A stretch of DNA of 64,000 nucleotides from Spongiactinospora rosea (lineage in GTDB: Bacteria; Actinomycetota; Actinomycetes; Streptosporangiales; Streptosporangiaceae): assembly GCF_003315795.1 (NCBI RefSeq), contig NZ_QMEY01000008.1, forward strand, positions 1 to 64,000, written 5' to 3'. The notes beneath the pieces were generated by a model. The model was not told the origin of the DNA, made no database searches, and worked only from the letters and a program-made list of their open reading frames with translations. This document shows positions 16,531 to 28,597 of the stretch, one piece after another; within the stretch, counting starts at the first letter, position 1; each line of letters opens with the position of its first letter. The translations under genes and the position numbers were made by a program.

Positions 16531-18267
16531 TCAGGGGACTTTCAGGATGGCGAGGCTCGTGGCGGGAAGTCTGATGTGCCCGGAGTCGTGGGTGATGTCC
16601 TCGTCGGAGGCCAGCAGCACACGGGAGTGCGGCAGCGGGAGGTCCACCGGGTCGGCGCCCAGGTTGGCGGCCACGCGTAGTGAGCCGCGGTGGACGACCA
16701 GCCAGCGGGCGTCCTCGTCGAAGTCGACGGTGACCTCGCGCAGCCGCGGGTCGGTCAGCTCGGGCAGCGCCCTGCGCAGCGCGATCAGGTCGCGGTACCA
16801 GTTGAGCTGGGAGCGGTGGGAGTCGTGCTCCAGCTCGCTCCAGTCGAGCTTGGAGCGCAGGAACGTGGTCTCGTCCTGCGGGTCGGGGGCCTTGGCCGCC
16901 CAGTCGTCGTAGCCGTGGTCGGTGAACTCCCGCCGCCGCCGGTCCGCCTCGCCCTCGGCGAGTTCGGGTTCGACGTGGTCGGTGAAGAACAGGAACGGCG
17001 TACGCGCCCCCCACTCCTCCCCCATGAACAGCATGGGCGTGAACGGCGAGGTCAACAGCAGCCCTGCGCCCACCCGCAGCAGATCGCCCGGCAGCCGGTC
17101 GCCCTCCGCGCGGTTGCCGATCTGGTCGTGGTTCTGTAACGCGGCCACGAACCGGTAGCCGGGGATGTGCCGGGCCGGGCGGCCGTGGCGGCGTCCCCTG
17201 AAGCTGGAGTACGTGCCGTCGTGCAGGTACGCCGAGGTGAGCGTCTTGGCGAGCACGGCCATCGACCCGAAGTCGCCGTAGTAGCCGTGCCGTTCGCCGG
17301 TCAGCGCCGCGTGCAGGGCGTGGTGGACGTCGTCGTCCCAGGCCGCGTCCAGGCCGTATCCACCCGCGTCGCGTGGGGTGACCAGGCGGGGGTCGTTGGC
17401 GTCGGACTCGGCGATCAGCAGCAGCGGCCTGCCGAGCGAGACGGCCAGCAGGTCGGCCTCGGCGGCCAGTTCCTCCAGCAGGTGGACGGCCCGCTTGTCG
17501 TGCAGCGCGTGCACGGCGTCCAGCCGCAGGCCGTCAATGTGGAAGTCGCGCAGCCAGGACAGCGCGTTGCCGATGATGTAGCGGCGGACCTCGTCGGACC
17601 CCGGCCCGTCCAGGTTGACCGCCTTGCCCCAGAAGCTCCCCAGCGAGTCGTGGAAGTACGGGCCGAACGGCTCCAGGAAGTTTCCCGACGGGCCCAGGTG
17701 GTTGTAGACGACGTCGAGGATCACGCCGATCCCGGCCCGGTGGCAGGCGTCCACGAAGATCTTCAGCCCGTCGGGACCGCCGTAGTTCTCAGTGACGGCC
17801 CACAGGTCCACCCCGTCGTAACCCCAGTTGTGGCGGCCGGGGACCGGCGGGACCGGGAGCAGCTCGACGAAGTCGACGCCCAGCTCGACCAGGTGGTCGA
17901 GCCGCCGGACGGCCTCGGCGAATGTCCCGGCCACCGTGAAGGTGCCGACGTGCATCTCGTAGATGACCGCCCCGCGCAGGTCACGGCCGCGCCAGTCGTG
18001 GTCGCTCCAGGTGAACCTGTCGTGGTCGTAGACCCTGCTGGGCCCGAAGACGCCCTCGGGCTGCCGCCGGGACATGGGGTCGGGGTAGGGCCCTTCGCCA
18101 TCGACGATGAACGCGTAGTCGGTGCCGTGGCCGGCGCCGGGGACGTCGGCCGACCACCAGCCCCGCTCGCCGGTCCGGCACATTCGATGGCGGGTGCCGC
18201 CGATCTCCGCTTCCACGCTGTCGGCCCGGGGGGCCCATACCTCGAAGGTCCAGCCGTCATTGCGCAT
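16531..18267 (-). CDS. treZ: Malto-oligosyltrehalose trehalohydrolase
   Basis: GH13 enzyme (578 residues) releasing trehalose from malto-oligosyltrehalose, the second step of the TreY-TreZ pathway. An N-terminal CBM48-like domain (FEVWAPRADSVEAEI) precedes the TIM barrel. Catalytic regions are VILDVVYNHLG, DGLRLDAVHAL (nucleophile Asp), LLIAESDANDPRL (acid Glu) and ALQNHDQIGNR. The ATG at 18267 is chosen because homology begins at WTFEVWAP. It overlaps the treY 3' end by 11 bases. It is the last gene of the operon treX-treY-treZ. Confidence 0.95.
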   Translation of the reverse strand: MRNDGWTFEVWAPRADSVEAEIGGTRHRMCRTGERGWWSADVPGAGHGTDYAFIVDGEGPYPDPMSRRQPEGVFGPSRVYDHDRFTWSDHDWRGRDLRGAVIYEMHVGTFTVAGTFAEAVRRLDHLVELGVDFVELLPVPPVPGRHNWGYDGVDLWAVTENYGGPDGLKIFVDACHRAGIGVILDVVYNHLGPSGNFLEPFGPYFHDSLGSFWGKAVNLDGPGSDEVRRYIIGNALSWLRDFHIDGLRLDAVHALHDKRAVHLLEELAAEADLLAVSLGRPLLLIAESDANDPRLVTPRDAGGYGLDAAWDDDVHHALHAALTGERHGYYGDFGSMAVLAKTLTSAYLHDGTYSSFRGRRHGRPARHIPGYRFVAALQNHDQIGNRAEGDRLPGDLLRVGAGLLLTSPFTPMLFMGEEWGARTPFLFFTDHVEPELAEGEADRRRREFTDHGYDDWAAKAPDPQDETTFLRSKLDWSELEHDSHRSQLNWYRDLIALRRALPELTDPRLREVTVDFDEDARWLVVHRGSLRVAANLGADPVDLPLPHSRVLLASDEDITHDSGHIRLPATSLAILKVP

Positions 18268-20477
18268 CGATGACTTCCCTTTCCAGCAGTGCGACGGGGT
18301 ACCTGGACAGCAGGTGGGCCAGCGGGACGCGGCCGGTGTGGAGGTGGCCGGTGAGCAGGTCGCGCCAGCGCCCGGCGGGGAGGGGGAGCCAGGTGCCGCC
18401 CCAGCCGCCACGCCGGGACAGGCCCACCGGCAGGCGCGTGGCGACCGCCACCGCACCGGCCGCCGCCCCGGCCCGCGCGCCGCGGGCGAAGGCGACGGCG
18501 TGGCCGGCCGCGGGCCCTTCCGCGCGCAGCGGCGTGTACGGCAGGCCGCCGCCCATCCGCCGCCGCAGCCCGAGGGCGGCCCTGGTGAGCAGCAGCTTGG
18601 CCGCGTCCCATTCGCCGCGCGGCACGCACGGATAGCGCACCGGCCGCCGGTTGTCCGGGTCCACCAGGGAGAAGTCGGTGATCTCGTTGCCCTGGTAGAC
18701 GTCGGGGACCCCCGGCATCATCAACTGGACGATCTTCTGGCCGAGCGAGTTGGCCATGGCGTGCGGTTCGATCCGCCGGGCGAACGCGGCCACCGAGTCG
18801 CCGCACTCCGCCACCGCGCGGGCGGCGAAGTCGCCCAGGCCGTGTTCGTAGACAGGGTCGGGGCGCACCCAGGAGATGGCGGTCTTGGCCTCCCTGGCCG
18901 CCTTGTGCAGGTACGCGGCGAACCGCGCGGGTTCGATCGGCCAGGCGGCCATGAGATTCTGCCAGGCCAGGTAGTCGAGCGCCGGGTCGAAGGCGACCCG
19001 CGAGGACCAGTCGTCCACCGCCCGCGCCCACTCGGCGGGGATCTCCGACAGGACCGCCAGCCGGGCGCGCACGTCCTCGCTGCGTTTGGTGTCGTGGGTG
19101 GACAGCGTGGTCATCGTGCCCGGCGGGAGCGCCGCGCAGTAGTCGTGGAACCCCTCGGCCGAGCCGCCGAACTCACCGGGCTCGCCGCCGACCTCGTTGA
19201 GGCAGGCGAGCGGGTACCAGCGGTACAGCGCGGTGTCCTCCACGCCCTTGGCCATGACCGGGCCGGTGGTCTGCTGGAAGCGCACCACGGCCTCCGGCGT
19301 GCCGTACAGGACCCGCTTGACGACCTCGGCGACCGCGGCCTCGTCGCCGAGGCGGGCGGCGGCCACCCGGCCCGCGTCCTCGACCAGGCGGACGGCCCGC
19401 GCGGGCGGCGGCTCGCCGGGCACGACGTAGGCGCGGTAGACGGGCATCGCGGCCAGCAGCTCGACCGTCGCGGCCCGCAGGTGCGGGCCGCCCAGGGCGG
19501 CGACCAGCCGGTCCACCTCGGTGGTGAAGAACAGGTCCAGCACCTCGCGCTTGGCCTCGTGGACCACGTCGGCGTAGTCGCGGGAGACCCCGGTACGCCG
19601 GGCGAACTCCGCGACCAGCGGCTCGCGGCCCTCCGGATCGACGAACAGGCCGGTGATCCGGTTGAGCGCGTCGTAGCCGGTCGTGCCGTCGCAGGCCCAG
19701 TCGGCGGGCAGCCGCTCCCCGCCCACGAGGATCTTCTCCGCCACCGTCCAGACCCCGCCGGACCGCTCGCGCAGCCTGGCCAGGTAGCCGCGCGGGTCGG
19801 TCAGGCCGTCGGGGTGATCGACCCGCAGGCCGTCCACCAGGCCCTCACCGACCAGGGAGAGGATCACCCGGTGGGTCGCCTCGAACACCTCGTCGTCCTC
19901 CACGCGCAGCGCGATCAGCGAGGAGACGTCGAAGAACCGCCGGTAGCCCGGCCCTTCCCAGTAGTGGCCGAGCCGGTAGTGGTCGGCGGGCAGCGGGAAC
20001 TCGTGGTCGTGGTAGCGCAGCACCCCGCCCTCCGGGCGCGGCGGGTCGTCCTCCACGCCGGGGCCGAGCACCGGCATGGTCATCCGCCCGTCCTCGCCCC
20101 AGTCGATGTCGAACCAGGCCGCGTACGGCGATGCCGGGCCCTCCCGCAGCACCGACCACAGCTGGGCGTTGCCGGACTCGGGCACCGGCACGGTCATGTG
20201 GTTGGGCACGATGTCCAGCACGATGCCGAGGCCGTGCGCGGCCAGCGTCTCCGCCATGGCCCGGAACCCGGCCAGGCCGCCGAACTCGGCGCGGACCCGC
20301 GAGTGGTCGGTCACGTCGTAGCCGTGCAGGGACGCGGGCACCGACTGCAGGACCGGCGACAGGTAGACGTGGCTCACCCCCAGCCCGGCCAGGTACGGGG
20401 CCAGCGCGGCGACCTCGGCGAACCCGTGCCCGGGCGTGAGCTGGACGCGGTAGGTGGACACCGGTGCGGAGGGGATC

Positions 20478-20485
<8 letters not shown>
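18257..20485 (-). CDS. treY: Malto-oligosyltrehalose synthase
   Basis: GH13 intramolecular transglycosylase (742 residues) converting the reducing-end alpha-1,4 bond of a maltodextrin to an alpha,alpha-1,1 bond. Characteristic stretches are STYRVQLTPGHGFAEVAALA at the N-terminus, YLSPVLQSVPASLHGYDVTD, LDIVPNHM, GLRVDHPDGLTDPRGYL (nucleophile region) and VAEKIL (acid). The C-terminal YQGNEITDFSLVDPDNRRPV is TreY-specific. GTG start overlaps the treX/glgX stop by 8 bases, and its own end overlaps treZ, so the three proteins are translationally coupled. Confidence 0.95.
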
Positions 20486-22607
<2,122 letters not shown>

Positions 22608-22777
22608 CGCACCGCCCTTCAGCGGTGAGGGGTTATGCCCATTTACGGGTACGGCCATGCGTGGCCGGGCGGCTTGGGAGAAGAGAGCGGGATCCGGGCC
22701 CGAGGAGTGGGGACAAGAATCCCCCTAATACATCAAACTCCTCATAATCCCACCATTTCATGCTTTATTTGCCAACC

Positions 22778-23104
22778 TCACACAGAACGGATGCCCCGCC
22801 GCTTCACCCGGCCGTGGCCGGCGCAGCCACGGCACTTCGGCACCGGCGTCGCCGGCCGTACGGCGGGACCGGTGCGCGCCTCGCCGCTGCCCGCGCACCC
22901 GGGGCAGACGGTGAACGCCCGGAAGCGGGGGTCGCGGTACACGCGCGCGAGCGGTGCCGGGCGGGCGGTCTCCCACCCGACGACGAACGCGAAGGAGTCG
23001 ATCTCGCCGAACACCTCCGCGCCCAGGGCGTAGGCCCACATGAGCACGCGCCGGCAGGCGAGCGCCCAGGGACCACTTCTCCAGCGGTAATCCTCAACAA
23101 GCAT
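22778..23104 (-). CDS. Small protein with DnaJ-like CxxCxG zinc motifs
   Basis: 108 residues. Two cysteine motifs, CPGCAGSGE and CRGCAGHGR, resemble the CxxCxGxG repeats of DnaJ-type zinc fingers and presumably bind one zinc. The N-terminal half (LACRRVLMWAYALGAEVFGE) looks helical. I know similar uncharacterised actinobacterial proteins but no function. The ATG has a weak GGGGATTC ribosome site. It is transcribed toward treX with 170 bp between, so cotranscription is possible but not evident. Confidence 0.75.
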   Translation of the reverse strand: MLVEDYRWRSGPWALACRRVLMWAYALGAEVFGEIDSFAFVVGWETARPAPLARVYRDPRFRAFTVCPGCAGSGEARTGPAVRPATPVPKCRGCAGHGRVKRRGIRSV

Positions 23105-23476
23105 GAATCCCCGTCATCTACCTTTTAGCTAGTAATTTCCGATTCACCCGGGAAGCCGGACCAATGACCACCGCACCGGCCCGGCTCTCGTGGATCGGCC
23201 GCAGGACCGAGGCCGCCCCCGGCCCCCTCGCTCCCGGCCCTCCCTTCGATCTTGCCGAAACACAGCAGGAGACCTACTCCCCTTTTACGCCTGTTCGTTG
23301 CCAAAGACGACGTGCCTCTGGCAAGTGCCACAGGAATGTACCGGTGGCGGTCACCTATCGTGAGTGTCATACCGGGCTATCGTTGGCTGTTACGACCGCT
23401 TCGCAGGTGGCGCGAGACCGCCCGCGATCGATCGATTCCGCCAGGTCCCCGCGGCATCGTGATGAGGTGAGCGCCG
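23105..23476. other. Divergent intergenic region, no gene seen
   Basis: 372 bases between the divergent small zinc-motif gene and the XRE regulator. AT-richer at the left end. A 12-base dyad TGGCAAGTGCCA occurs at 23319-23330 and could be an operator for the XRE regulator. No convincing coding frame is present in either direction. Confidence 0.4.
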
Positions 23477-24328
23477 ATGGCCGCAGCCAATCCCACCCTC
23501 CGGCGCCGCCAGCTCGCCGCCCGCCTGCGCGAGCTGCGCAAGGAATCGGGCCTGAGCATCGACGAGGTGGCCCAGAAGCTGCTCTGCTCACCCGCCAAGA
23601 TCAGCCGCATCGAGACCGCCCAGCGCGCGGCGAGCCTGCGCGACGTACGCGACCTCGCCGCCATCTACGCGGGCGGCGACGCCACCGAGACCCAGGCCCT
23701 GATGACGATGGCCCAGGAGGCCAAGCAGCCGGGCTGGTGGCAGCAGTACGACGACCCCGACGTACGCGGCTTCATCGGCCTGGAAGAGGCGGCCACCTCG
23801 ATCACCGTGTACGAGACCTGCCTGGTGCCCGGCCTGTTCCAGACCGAGGACTACGCGCGGGCCGTGATCAAGGGCGTGCTCCCCCGCATCCGCCCCGACG
23901 TCCTGCAGGAGCGGGTCGAGACCCGGCTCAAGCGGCAGGAGCTGCTGTTCCGCGAGTCGCCGCCGCGTTATTGGACGGTGCTGGACGAGTCCGTCCTGCA
24001 CCGGCACATCGGCGGCCCCGGCGTGATGCGGGCCCAGCTCGCGCGCATCGTGGAGCTGGCGGAGCTGCCGCATGTGGTCGTCCAGGTCGTGCCGTTCAGC
24101 GTGGGCGCGCACATGGGGCTGGACAACGCGTTCACCTTTCTCCAGCTTTCCGATCCGGCGGTGCCCGACACCGTCTTCGTCGAAGGTCTCATGGGGCTGA
24201 TCTATCTCGAAAAGCCCACGGAGATCGAGATCTATCGGGAAGCCCTGGAAAGCCTCCGCGCGGCGGGGCTCGACCCGGCGAGGTCGGCTGCCCGGATCGC
24301 GGAGATCAGCAGATCGTACGCGGAGTGA
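23477..24328 (+). CDS. XRE-family regulator with DUF5753 ligand domain (Scr1/WhiJ type)
   Basis: 283-residue regulator. Residues 8-65 form a helix-turn-helix (LAARLRELRKESGLSIDEVA, CSPAKISRIETAQRAASLRD). The rest is the DUF5753 domain, with GLEEAATSITVYETCLVPGL, FQTEDYARAVIKGVLP and LRRL-like LARIVELAELPHVVVQVVPF. These regulators occur in many copies in actinomycetes, typically beside DUF397 proteins, and influence differentiation and antibiotic production. ATG at 23477 follows GAGGTGAGCGCCG. The DUF397 gene is 66 bases downstream in the same orientation, a canonical pair. Confidence 0.93.
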   Translation: MAAANPTLRRRQLAARLRELRKESGLSIDEVAQKLLCSPAKISRIETAQRAASLRDVRDLAAIYAGGDATETQALMTMAQEAKQPGWWQQYDDPDVRGFIGLEEAATSITVYETCLVPGLFQTEDYARAVIKGVLPRIRPDVLQERVETRLKRQELLFRESPPRYWTVLDESVLHRHIGGPGVMRAQLARIVELAELPHVVVQVVPFSVGAHMGLDNAFTFLQLSDPAVPDTVFVEGLMGLIYLEKPTEIEIYREALESLRAAGLDPARSAARIAEISRSYAE

Positions 24329-24394
24329 CGGCCACCGGCCGGCCCGTACGGCACATCACGCGGCACCTGACGCCGCACGTCACAAGGAGAGTCG

Positions 24395-24616
24395 ATGGAA
24401 AATCCGGGTGATGACCGGCATTCCGGTCTGTGGTGGAAGGTCTCCTCCCATTGCAACGGCGGCAACTGCGTGCAGGTCGCGGCCCTACCGGGCGGCGGCG
24501 TCGCGGTCCGCGACGGCAAGCACGAGGCGGGGCCGGTGCTGGAGTTCACCCGGGCGGAGTGGCGCGCCTGGATCGACCGGCTGAAGACCGGCGGACCACC
24601 TACCGATATTGGATGA
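24395..24616 (+). CDS. DUF397 protein, partner of the upstream XRE regulator
   Basis: 73-residue DUF397 protein with WWKVSSHCNGGNCVQVAAL, VAVRDGKHEAGPVLEFTRAE and WRAWIDRLK, all classic for the family. DUF397 proteins are small cytoplasmic partners of DUF5753 regulators and may antagonise their DNA binding. AGGAG precedes the ATG. Its last 17 bases overlap the 3' end of the convergent Abhydrolase_9 gene. Confidence 0.93.
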   Translation: MENPGDDRHSGLWWKVSSHCNGGNCVQVAALPGGGVAVRDGKHEAGPVLEFTRAEWRAWIDRLKTGGPPTDIG

Positions 24617-26345
24617 GCGTGCGAAGCCGGTCGGTGTCGGCGGGGGTCCAGTCCGGCGGGGCGGCGACCGCGGCCCAGCCGTTCACCAGGTTGGGGCCGT
24701 AGCGGTGGCCGTGCCCGTCGGGCACGCTGAGCGCGATGGTGAGGTCCACCACGACCTGCCAGAACGTGACCACCGGATACCACCGCATGGCCGGGGCGAC
24801 GTCGGGGCCGCTCGGCTCGGTCAGCCAGGCCGGCTTGCGCCAGATCAGCGACGGGTTCCACCACACCACGGGATCTGACGCGTTCTGGAGGTAGACCAGG
24901 CCGGGCCGGCCGACGTCGGCCAGGTCGTTCGGGGTCTGCCCGAACACCACCTGCTTGCCGCCCTGGTAGGCCGGCCGCCACTCGGGGCTGCCGGGGTCGC
25001 GGCGGGCCACCACCGAGCGCCAGATCGGATTGGCGTTGGGCGGCCCGGCCAGCAGCACGCCGTCGGTGGCGGAGAGCAGGTCATCGAGGTCGCCGCCGAA
25101 CCCCTGCTCGACGAAGTAGGACCCCAGGCTCTCGCCGAACGCCAGCAGCCTGGGCCTTGCGTCGGCGGGCAGCGTGGCCAGCCGGGCCTCCACCGCCGTG
25201 ACCAGCGCCCGCCCGGCCTCGGCGGCCTTGGTCCGGTCCACCACGAACGACAGCCAGCTCGGCAGGTAGGAGTACTGCATGGCGACCATGGCGGTGTCGC
25301 CCGCGTACATGTACTCCAGCGCGTCGGCCCCGTCGGAGTCGACCCACCCGCTGCCGGTGGTGCCCATCACGGCCAGCACCGGGCGGTCGAAGGCGCCGGT
25401 CCGCTCCAGCTCGCGTACGGCCAGGCGGACCTGCTCGGCCATGGTGGGCGCGGAGTCCAGCCCGACGTAGACCCGGATCGGCTCCTTGGCGGGGCGTCCG
25501 GCGAACGTGCTGAGCTGCCGCCGGGTGGGCGTGGTGCCGATGAGGTCGCGTCCGGTGCGCCCGAGCGAGGGCCACGACACCAGCGAGCCCGGACCGCCGG
25601 ACAGCCTGCTTGAGGCGGGCGCGTGTACGCCCGGGCTGGTGGAGCCGTTGGCCAGCGAGGAGGTGTTGTTCATCACCTCCACGAACCCGGCGAACAGCAC
25701 GTCGCTGGCGAACACCGCGACCAGGAACCCGGCGACCGCCAGGCCCGCGACCTTGGCGACCAGCACGGGCACGAAGCGGCCGAGCAGCGCGATCAGCTTG
25801 CGGGTGCCCAGCCGCACCGCGCGGGCCAGGGCGAGCAGCACGGTGAAGGTGGCCAGCGCGACCAGCGCGATCAGCGGGATGAACCACACGATGTTCGGGT
25901 CCATGCCGACGCTGAGCCGGATCTCGCGCTGCCAGTCGGCGCTGAACCACAGCACCGACAGCGCCACCATCGCGCCGCCCGCCAGCAGCAGCCGCCAGGC
26001 GACACGCCGGGCGCGCGGGCTCGGGATCAGCCCGAAGATCCGGCGCAGCACCGCGGAGATCGCGCTGCCGAGGCCGTAGCCGAGGACGGCCGCGAGCCCG
26101 GCGACCACGCCCTGCCAGGTCCAGGGGCGGGGCAGCAGCGACGGGGACAGCGAGGCGCACAGGAAGGCCACGGCCACGAGCGTGCCGCCCATGCCGAGTT
26201 CGCGCCGGACCACCCGAGCGGCCCGGCGCGTGTCTTCAGGGTCGCCCTTCCGGTCCTCTGAGCGACGCCCGACCTGCTCGGACAACAATGATCTCCCGCT
26301 GGATCGACCGACTTCCCACCAGCCGGAAACCCTAACTCCTGTCAC
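24600..26345 (-). CDS. Membrane-anchored alpha/beta-hydrolase (Abhydrolase_9, DUF2319)
   Basis: 581 residues. The N-terminal half has about five to six membrane helices (FLCASLSPSLLPRPWTWQGV, GAMVALSVLWF, IPLIALVALATFTVLLAL), matching Abhydrolase_9_N. The C-terminal half is an extracytoplasmic alpha/beta-hydrolase with nucleophile elbow GESLGS and conserved GLDSAPTMAEQVRLAVRELE. The substrate is unknown in the family. The GTG start at 26345 overlaps the glycosyltransferase stop by 14 bases; a start further in, nearer RRELGMGGTLV, is possible. It is third in the gpgS-GT4 operon. Confidence 0.88.
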   Translation of the reverse strand: MTGVRVSGWWEVGRSSGRSLLSEQVGRRSEDRKGDPEDTRRAARVVRRELGMGGTLVAVAFLCASLSPSLLPRPWTWQGVVAGLAAVLGYGLGSAISAVLRRIFGLIPSPRARRVAWRLLLAGGAMVALSVLWFSADWQREIRLSVGMDPNIVWFIPLIALVALATFTVLLALARAVRLGTRKLIALLGRFVPVLVAKVAGLAVAGFLVAVFASDVLFAGFVEVMNNTSSLANGSTSPGVHAPASSRLSGGPGSLVSWPSLGRTGRDLIGTTPTRRQLSTFAGRPAKEPIRVYVGLDSAPTMAEQVRLAVRELERTGAFDRPVLAVMGTTGSGWVDSDGADALEYMYAGDTAMVAMQYSYLPSWLSFVVDRTKAAEAGRALVTAVEARLATLPADARPRLLAFGESLGSYFVEQGFGGDLDDLLSATDGVLLAGPPNANPIWRSVVARRDPGSPEWRPAYQGGKQVVFGQTPNDLADVGRPGLVYLQNASDPVVWWNPSLIWRKPAWLTEPSGPDVAPAMRWYPVVTFWQVVVDLTIALSVPDGHGHRYGPNLVNGWAAVAAPPDWTPADTDRLRTLIQYR

Positions 26346-27480
26346 GCCTCCGTGTTGAGGTGACCTCCTGATAAAGCTCCAGATACCGCTCGGCCATCGC
26401 GCCCGGCGTGAACCGCTCGCGGGCCACCGACCTGCACTCTTCCGGGTCGATCTGGTCGATTCTGCCGAGAAGTTCGGCGAGTTCCTCCTCGGTGTCGGCC
26501 AGCAGCCCGGTGCGCCCGTGTTCGACGATCTCGGGCAGTACGCCCCTGCGCAGCCCGGCCACCGGCACGCCGAGTGCCAGCGCCTCCACGACCGCCGTGC
26601 CGCCGGGTTCGTCCCACTGCAGCGGGAACAGCGCGGCGCGCGCCGCCCCGTACAGCCGGTCGCGCTCCTCGCCGGTCACCGAACCGACCCAGCGGACCAT
26701 GTCGCCGTCCACGTAACGGGCCACGCTGCCCGCGTAGTAGCGCACGTCCGGATTGGCGTGGTGGGGGTCGTCCGGGTCGTCCAGTACGGCGGCCAGTTCG
26801 TCGGGGTCGTCCACCGGCCCCACCGGACCGGCGAGCACCAGCGGGATGCCGAGCTTCTGACAGAGCCTGGCGGCCACGTGCTGGCCCTTCAGGTGGCAGA
26901 TCCGGCCCATCACCACCAAGTACTCGCCCTTGTCCATCACCGGGGCGCACCCGGCGAGCGGCGTGGCGAGGTGGACGAAGCCGAGCGCGGAGTCGCGCAG
27001 CGCGGCGGGGGCCCGCTCCAGCTGCGAGCGGGACACCCCGTTGGTGCGGATGCGGTCGCCGGGGAAGGCCCCGTAGAAGTGCGGGTGCTTGCCGAGGTCC
27101 CAGTGCAGCGTGTGCAGCACGGGCGGCCCCTCGTCGCCGAGCGCGGACAGTACGGCGGGGCCGACGACCTCCACGTGGTCGTGGACGAGGTCGATGTCGC
27201 GGCGGCGGCGAAGTTCGGCCACCACCTTGGCCAGATGGGCGTGCGGCACGCCCATGACCTGGTTGTAGGGCCGTTGCAGCAGGGGGAACCGCCCCTCCGG
27301 GTAGATCTCCACCCGTTCGTCCACCTCAAGGGTGCTGTCGCCGACCGCGGCGAGCACCACGCGGACGCCCCTGCTGCGGAGTTCGGGGACGAGCGTGGCG
27401 ACCACGTTCTCGATCCCGCCGTACCCGGCGGGCGGCACGGCCAGCCACGGGCCGCTGTTCATCAACACGGTGAGGTTCAT
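26332..27480 (-). CDS. GT4-family glycosyltransferase
   Basis: 382-residue GT-B enzyme. The N-terminal fold starts with MNSGPWLAVPPAGYGGIENV, an unusually Pro/Gly-rich acceptor loop seen in this GT4 branch. The C-terminal nucleotide-sugar site has VVMGRICHLKGQHVAARLCQ and the E-x7-E motif region DEPGGTAVVEALALGVPV. It should transfer a hexose from a nucleotide sugar in the cytoplasm. ATG at 27480 overlaps the gpgS stop (ATGA). Coupling to gpgS suggests work on glucosylglycerate or a related acceptor, but this is contextual only. Confidence 0.88.
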   Translation of the reverse strand: MNLTVLMNSGPWLAVPPAGYGGIENVVATLVPELRSRGVRVVLAAVGDSTLEVDERVEIYPEGRFPLLQRPYNQVMGVPHAHLAKVVAELRRRRDIDLVHDHVEVVGPAVLSALGDEGPPVLHTLHWDLGKHPHFYGAFPGDRIRTNGVSRSQLERAPAALRDSALGFVHLATPLAGCAPVMDKGEYLVVMGRICHLKGQHVAARLCQKLGIPLVLAGPVGPVDDPDELAAVLDDPDDPHHANPDVRYYAGSVARYVDGDMVRWVGSVTGEERDRLYGAARAALFPLQWDEPGGTAVVEALALGVPVAGLRRGVLPEIVEHGRTGLLADTEEELAELLGRIDQIDPEECRSVARERFTPGAMAERYLELYQEVTSTRRRDRS

Positions 27481-28484
27481 CCTTGCCGCCCCGCTTTCTG
27501 CCTGGCCACCGAGGCGAGCGGTGGTCGTTCCGCCACACTGATGTCGCTGACCCGCGGTCGTCCCCGCTCGTACTGGAGCAGGTAGGGGTTCAGCGGTTCG
27601 GAGGAGAGGATCCGTCCCTGCCGGTCCAGCCGGGACCACGCGGTGAGCAGGATCTGCCCGGCCATCCGGCCGAGCGCGGCCGTGGACTGGTGGGCGTGTA
27701 CGCGGTCGCCGAGGTCGACCTGGGCCATGCCGTCCAGCCCGATGATCCCGAGCAGGTCGATGAGCAGGCCCAGTTCGACCCCGTAGCCGCTGACGAAGGG
27801 GACCCGTTCCAGCACGTCCCGCCGTCCGGCGTACTCGCCGCCGAGCGGCTGGACGAAGCCGGACAGCTCCGGCCAGTAAAGGTTCAGCAAGGGCCGGGCC
27901 ACCAGTTCGGTGACCCGGCCGCCCTCGCCGGGGTGGGTCACACCGTTTTCGGTGATATGCGGGCGCTCGTACAGCGCCTTGACGAACCCGATCTCCTCGG
28001 TGGTGAGCAGCGGACCGAGCAGTCCGCTGACGAAGTGCGGGCCGAAGTTGCGCAGGTCCGCATCTACGAACACCACGATGTCACCGCCTGAGGCGGCGAG
28101 GCCCTTCCACAGGGCGTCGCCCTTGCCGGGCAGTGCGGGAAGGTGCGGGAGCACGGCGTCCTGGTGGACGACCTTGGCACCCGCCTCCGCCGCGACCCTG
28201 GCGGTGGCGTCGGCCGAGCGTGAGTCGACGACCAGGATCTCGTCGACCAGCGCGGGCAGGCCGGTGCGGATCGCCGAGACGATCCCGCCGACCGTGGCCG
28301 CCTCGTCCTTGGCGGGCAGGATGACGCTCACCCCGCGCGTTCCCTTGGCCTCCACGAGCCGGTCGAGGGGCCAGTCGGTCGCCCTGCTGGTGCGCCGCCG
28401 AGCCCAGCGCCGCACCTTGGCGTACGCGTCCATCGCGCCGCCCTGCAGGTCTACCCGCGGGTACACCGGTACCTCATGGTCCAT
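27477..28484 (-). CDS. gpgS: Glucosyl-3-phosphoglycerate synthase
   Basis: GT81 retaining glucosyltransferase (335 residues) making glucosyl-3-phosphoglycerate from NDP-glucose and 3-phosphoglycerate. Diagnostic segments are SVILPAKDEAATVGGIV, VDSRSADATARVAAEAGA, IVVFVDADLRNFGPHFV (metal-binding D-x-D type) and FVQPLGGEYAGRRDVL, with SGYGVELGLLIDLL. The product is the precursor of glucosylglycerate, a compatible solute, and in mycobacteria of methylglucose lipopolysaccharide. ATG at 28484 has GGGGAAGGCG. First gene of an operon with GT4 and Abhydrolase_9. No GpgP phosphatase is seen in the window. Confidence 0.93.
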   Translation of the reverse strand: MDHEVPVYPRVDLQGGAMDAYAKVRRWARRRTSRATDWPLDRLVEAKGTRGVSVILPAKDEAATVGGIVSAIRTGLPALVDEILVVDSRSADATARVAAEAGAKVVHQDAVLPHLPALPGKGDALWKGLAASGGDIVVFVDADLRNFGPHFVSGLLGPLLTTEEIGFVKALYERPHITENGVTHPGEGGRVTELVARPLLNLYWPELSGFVQPLGGEYAGRRDVLERVPFVSGYGVELGLLIDLLGIIGLDGMAQVDLGDRVHAHQSTAALGRMAGQILLTAWSRLDRQGRILSSEPLNPYLLQYERGRPRVSDISVAERPPLASVARQKAGRQG

Positions 28485-28597
28485 CGCCTTCCCCGATCGG
28501 TGGGACTAGGTTGGGTGCGACACTGACTGCCCTGATCTGAGGTGAATGAACATCACATCGCCGGTTTGAGCGGTTGTGCTGGTGGCAGTCCTTCGTC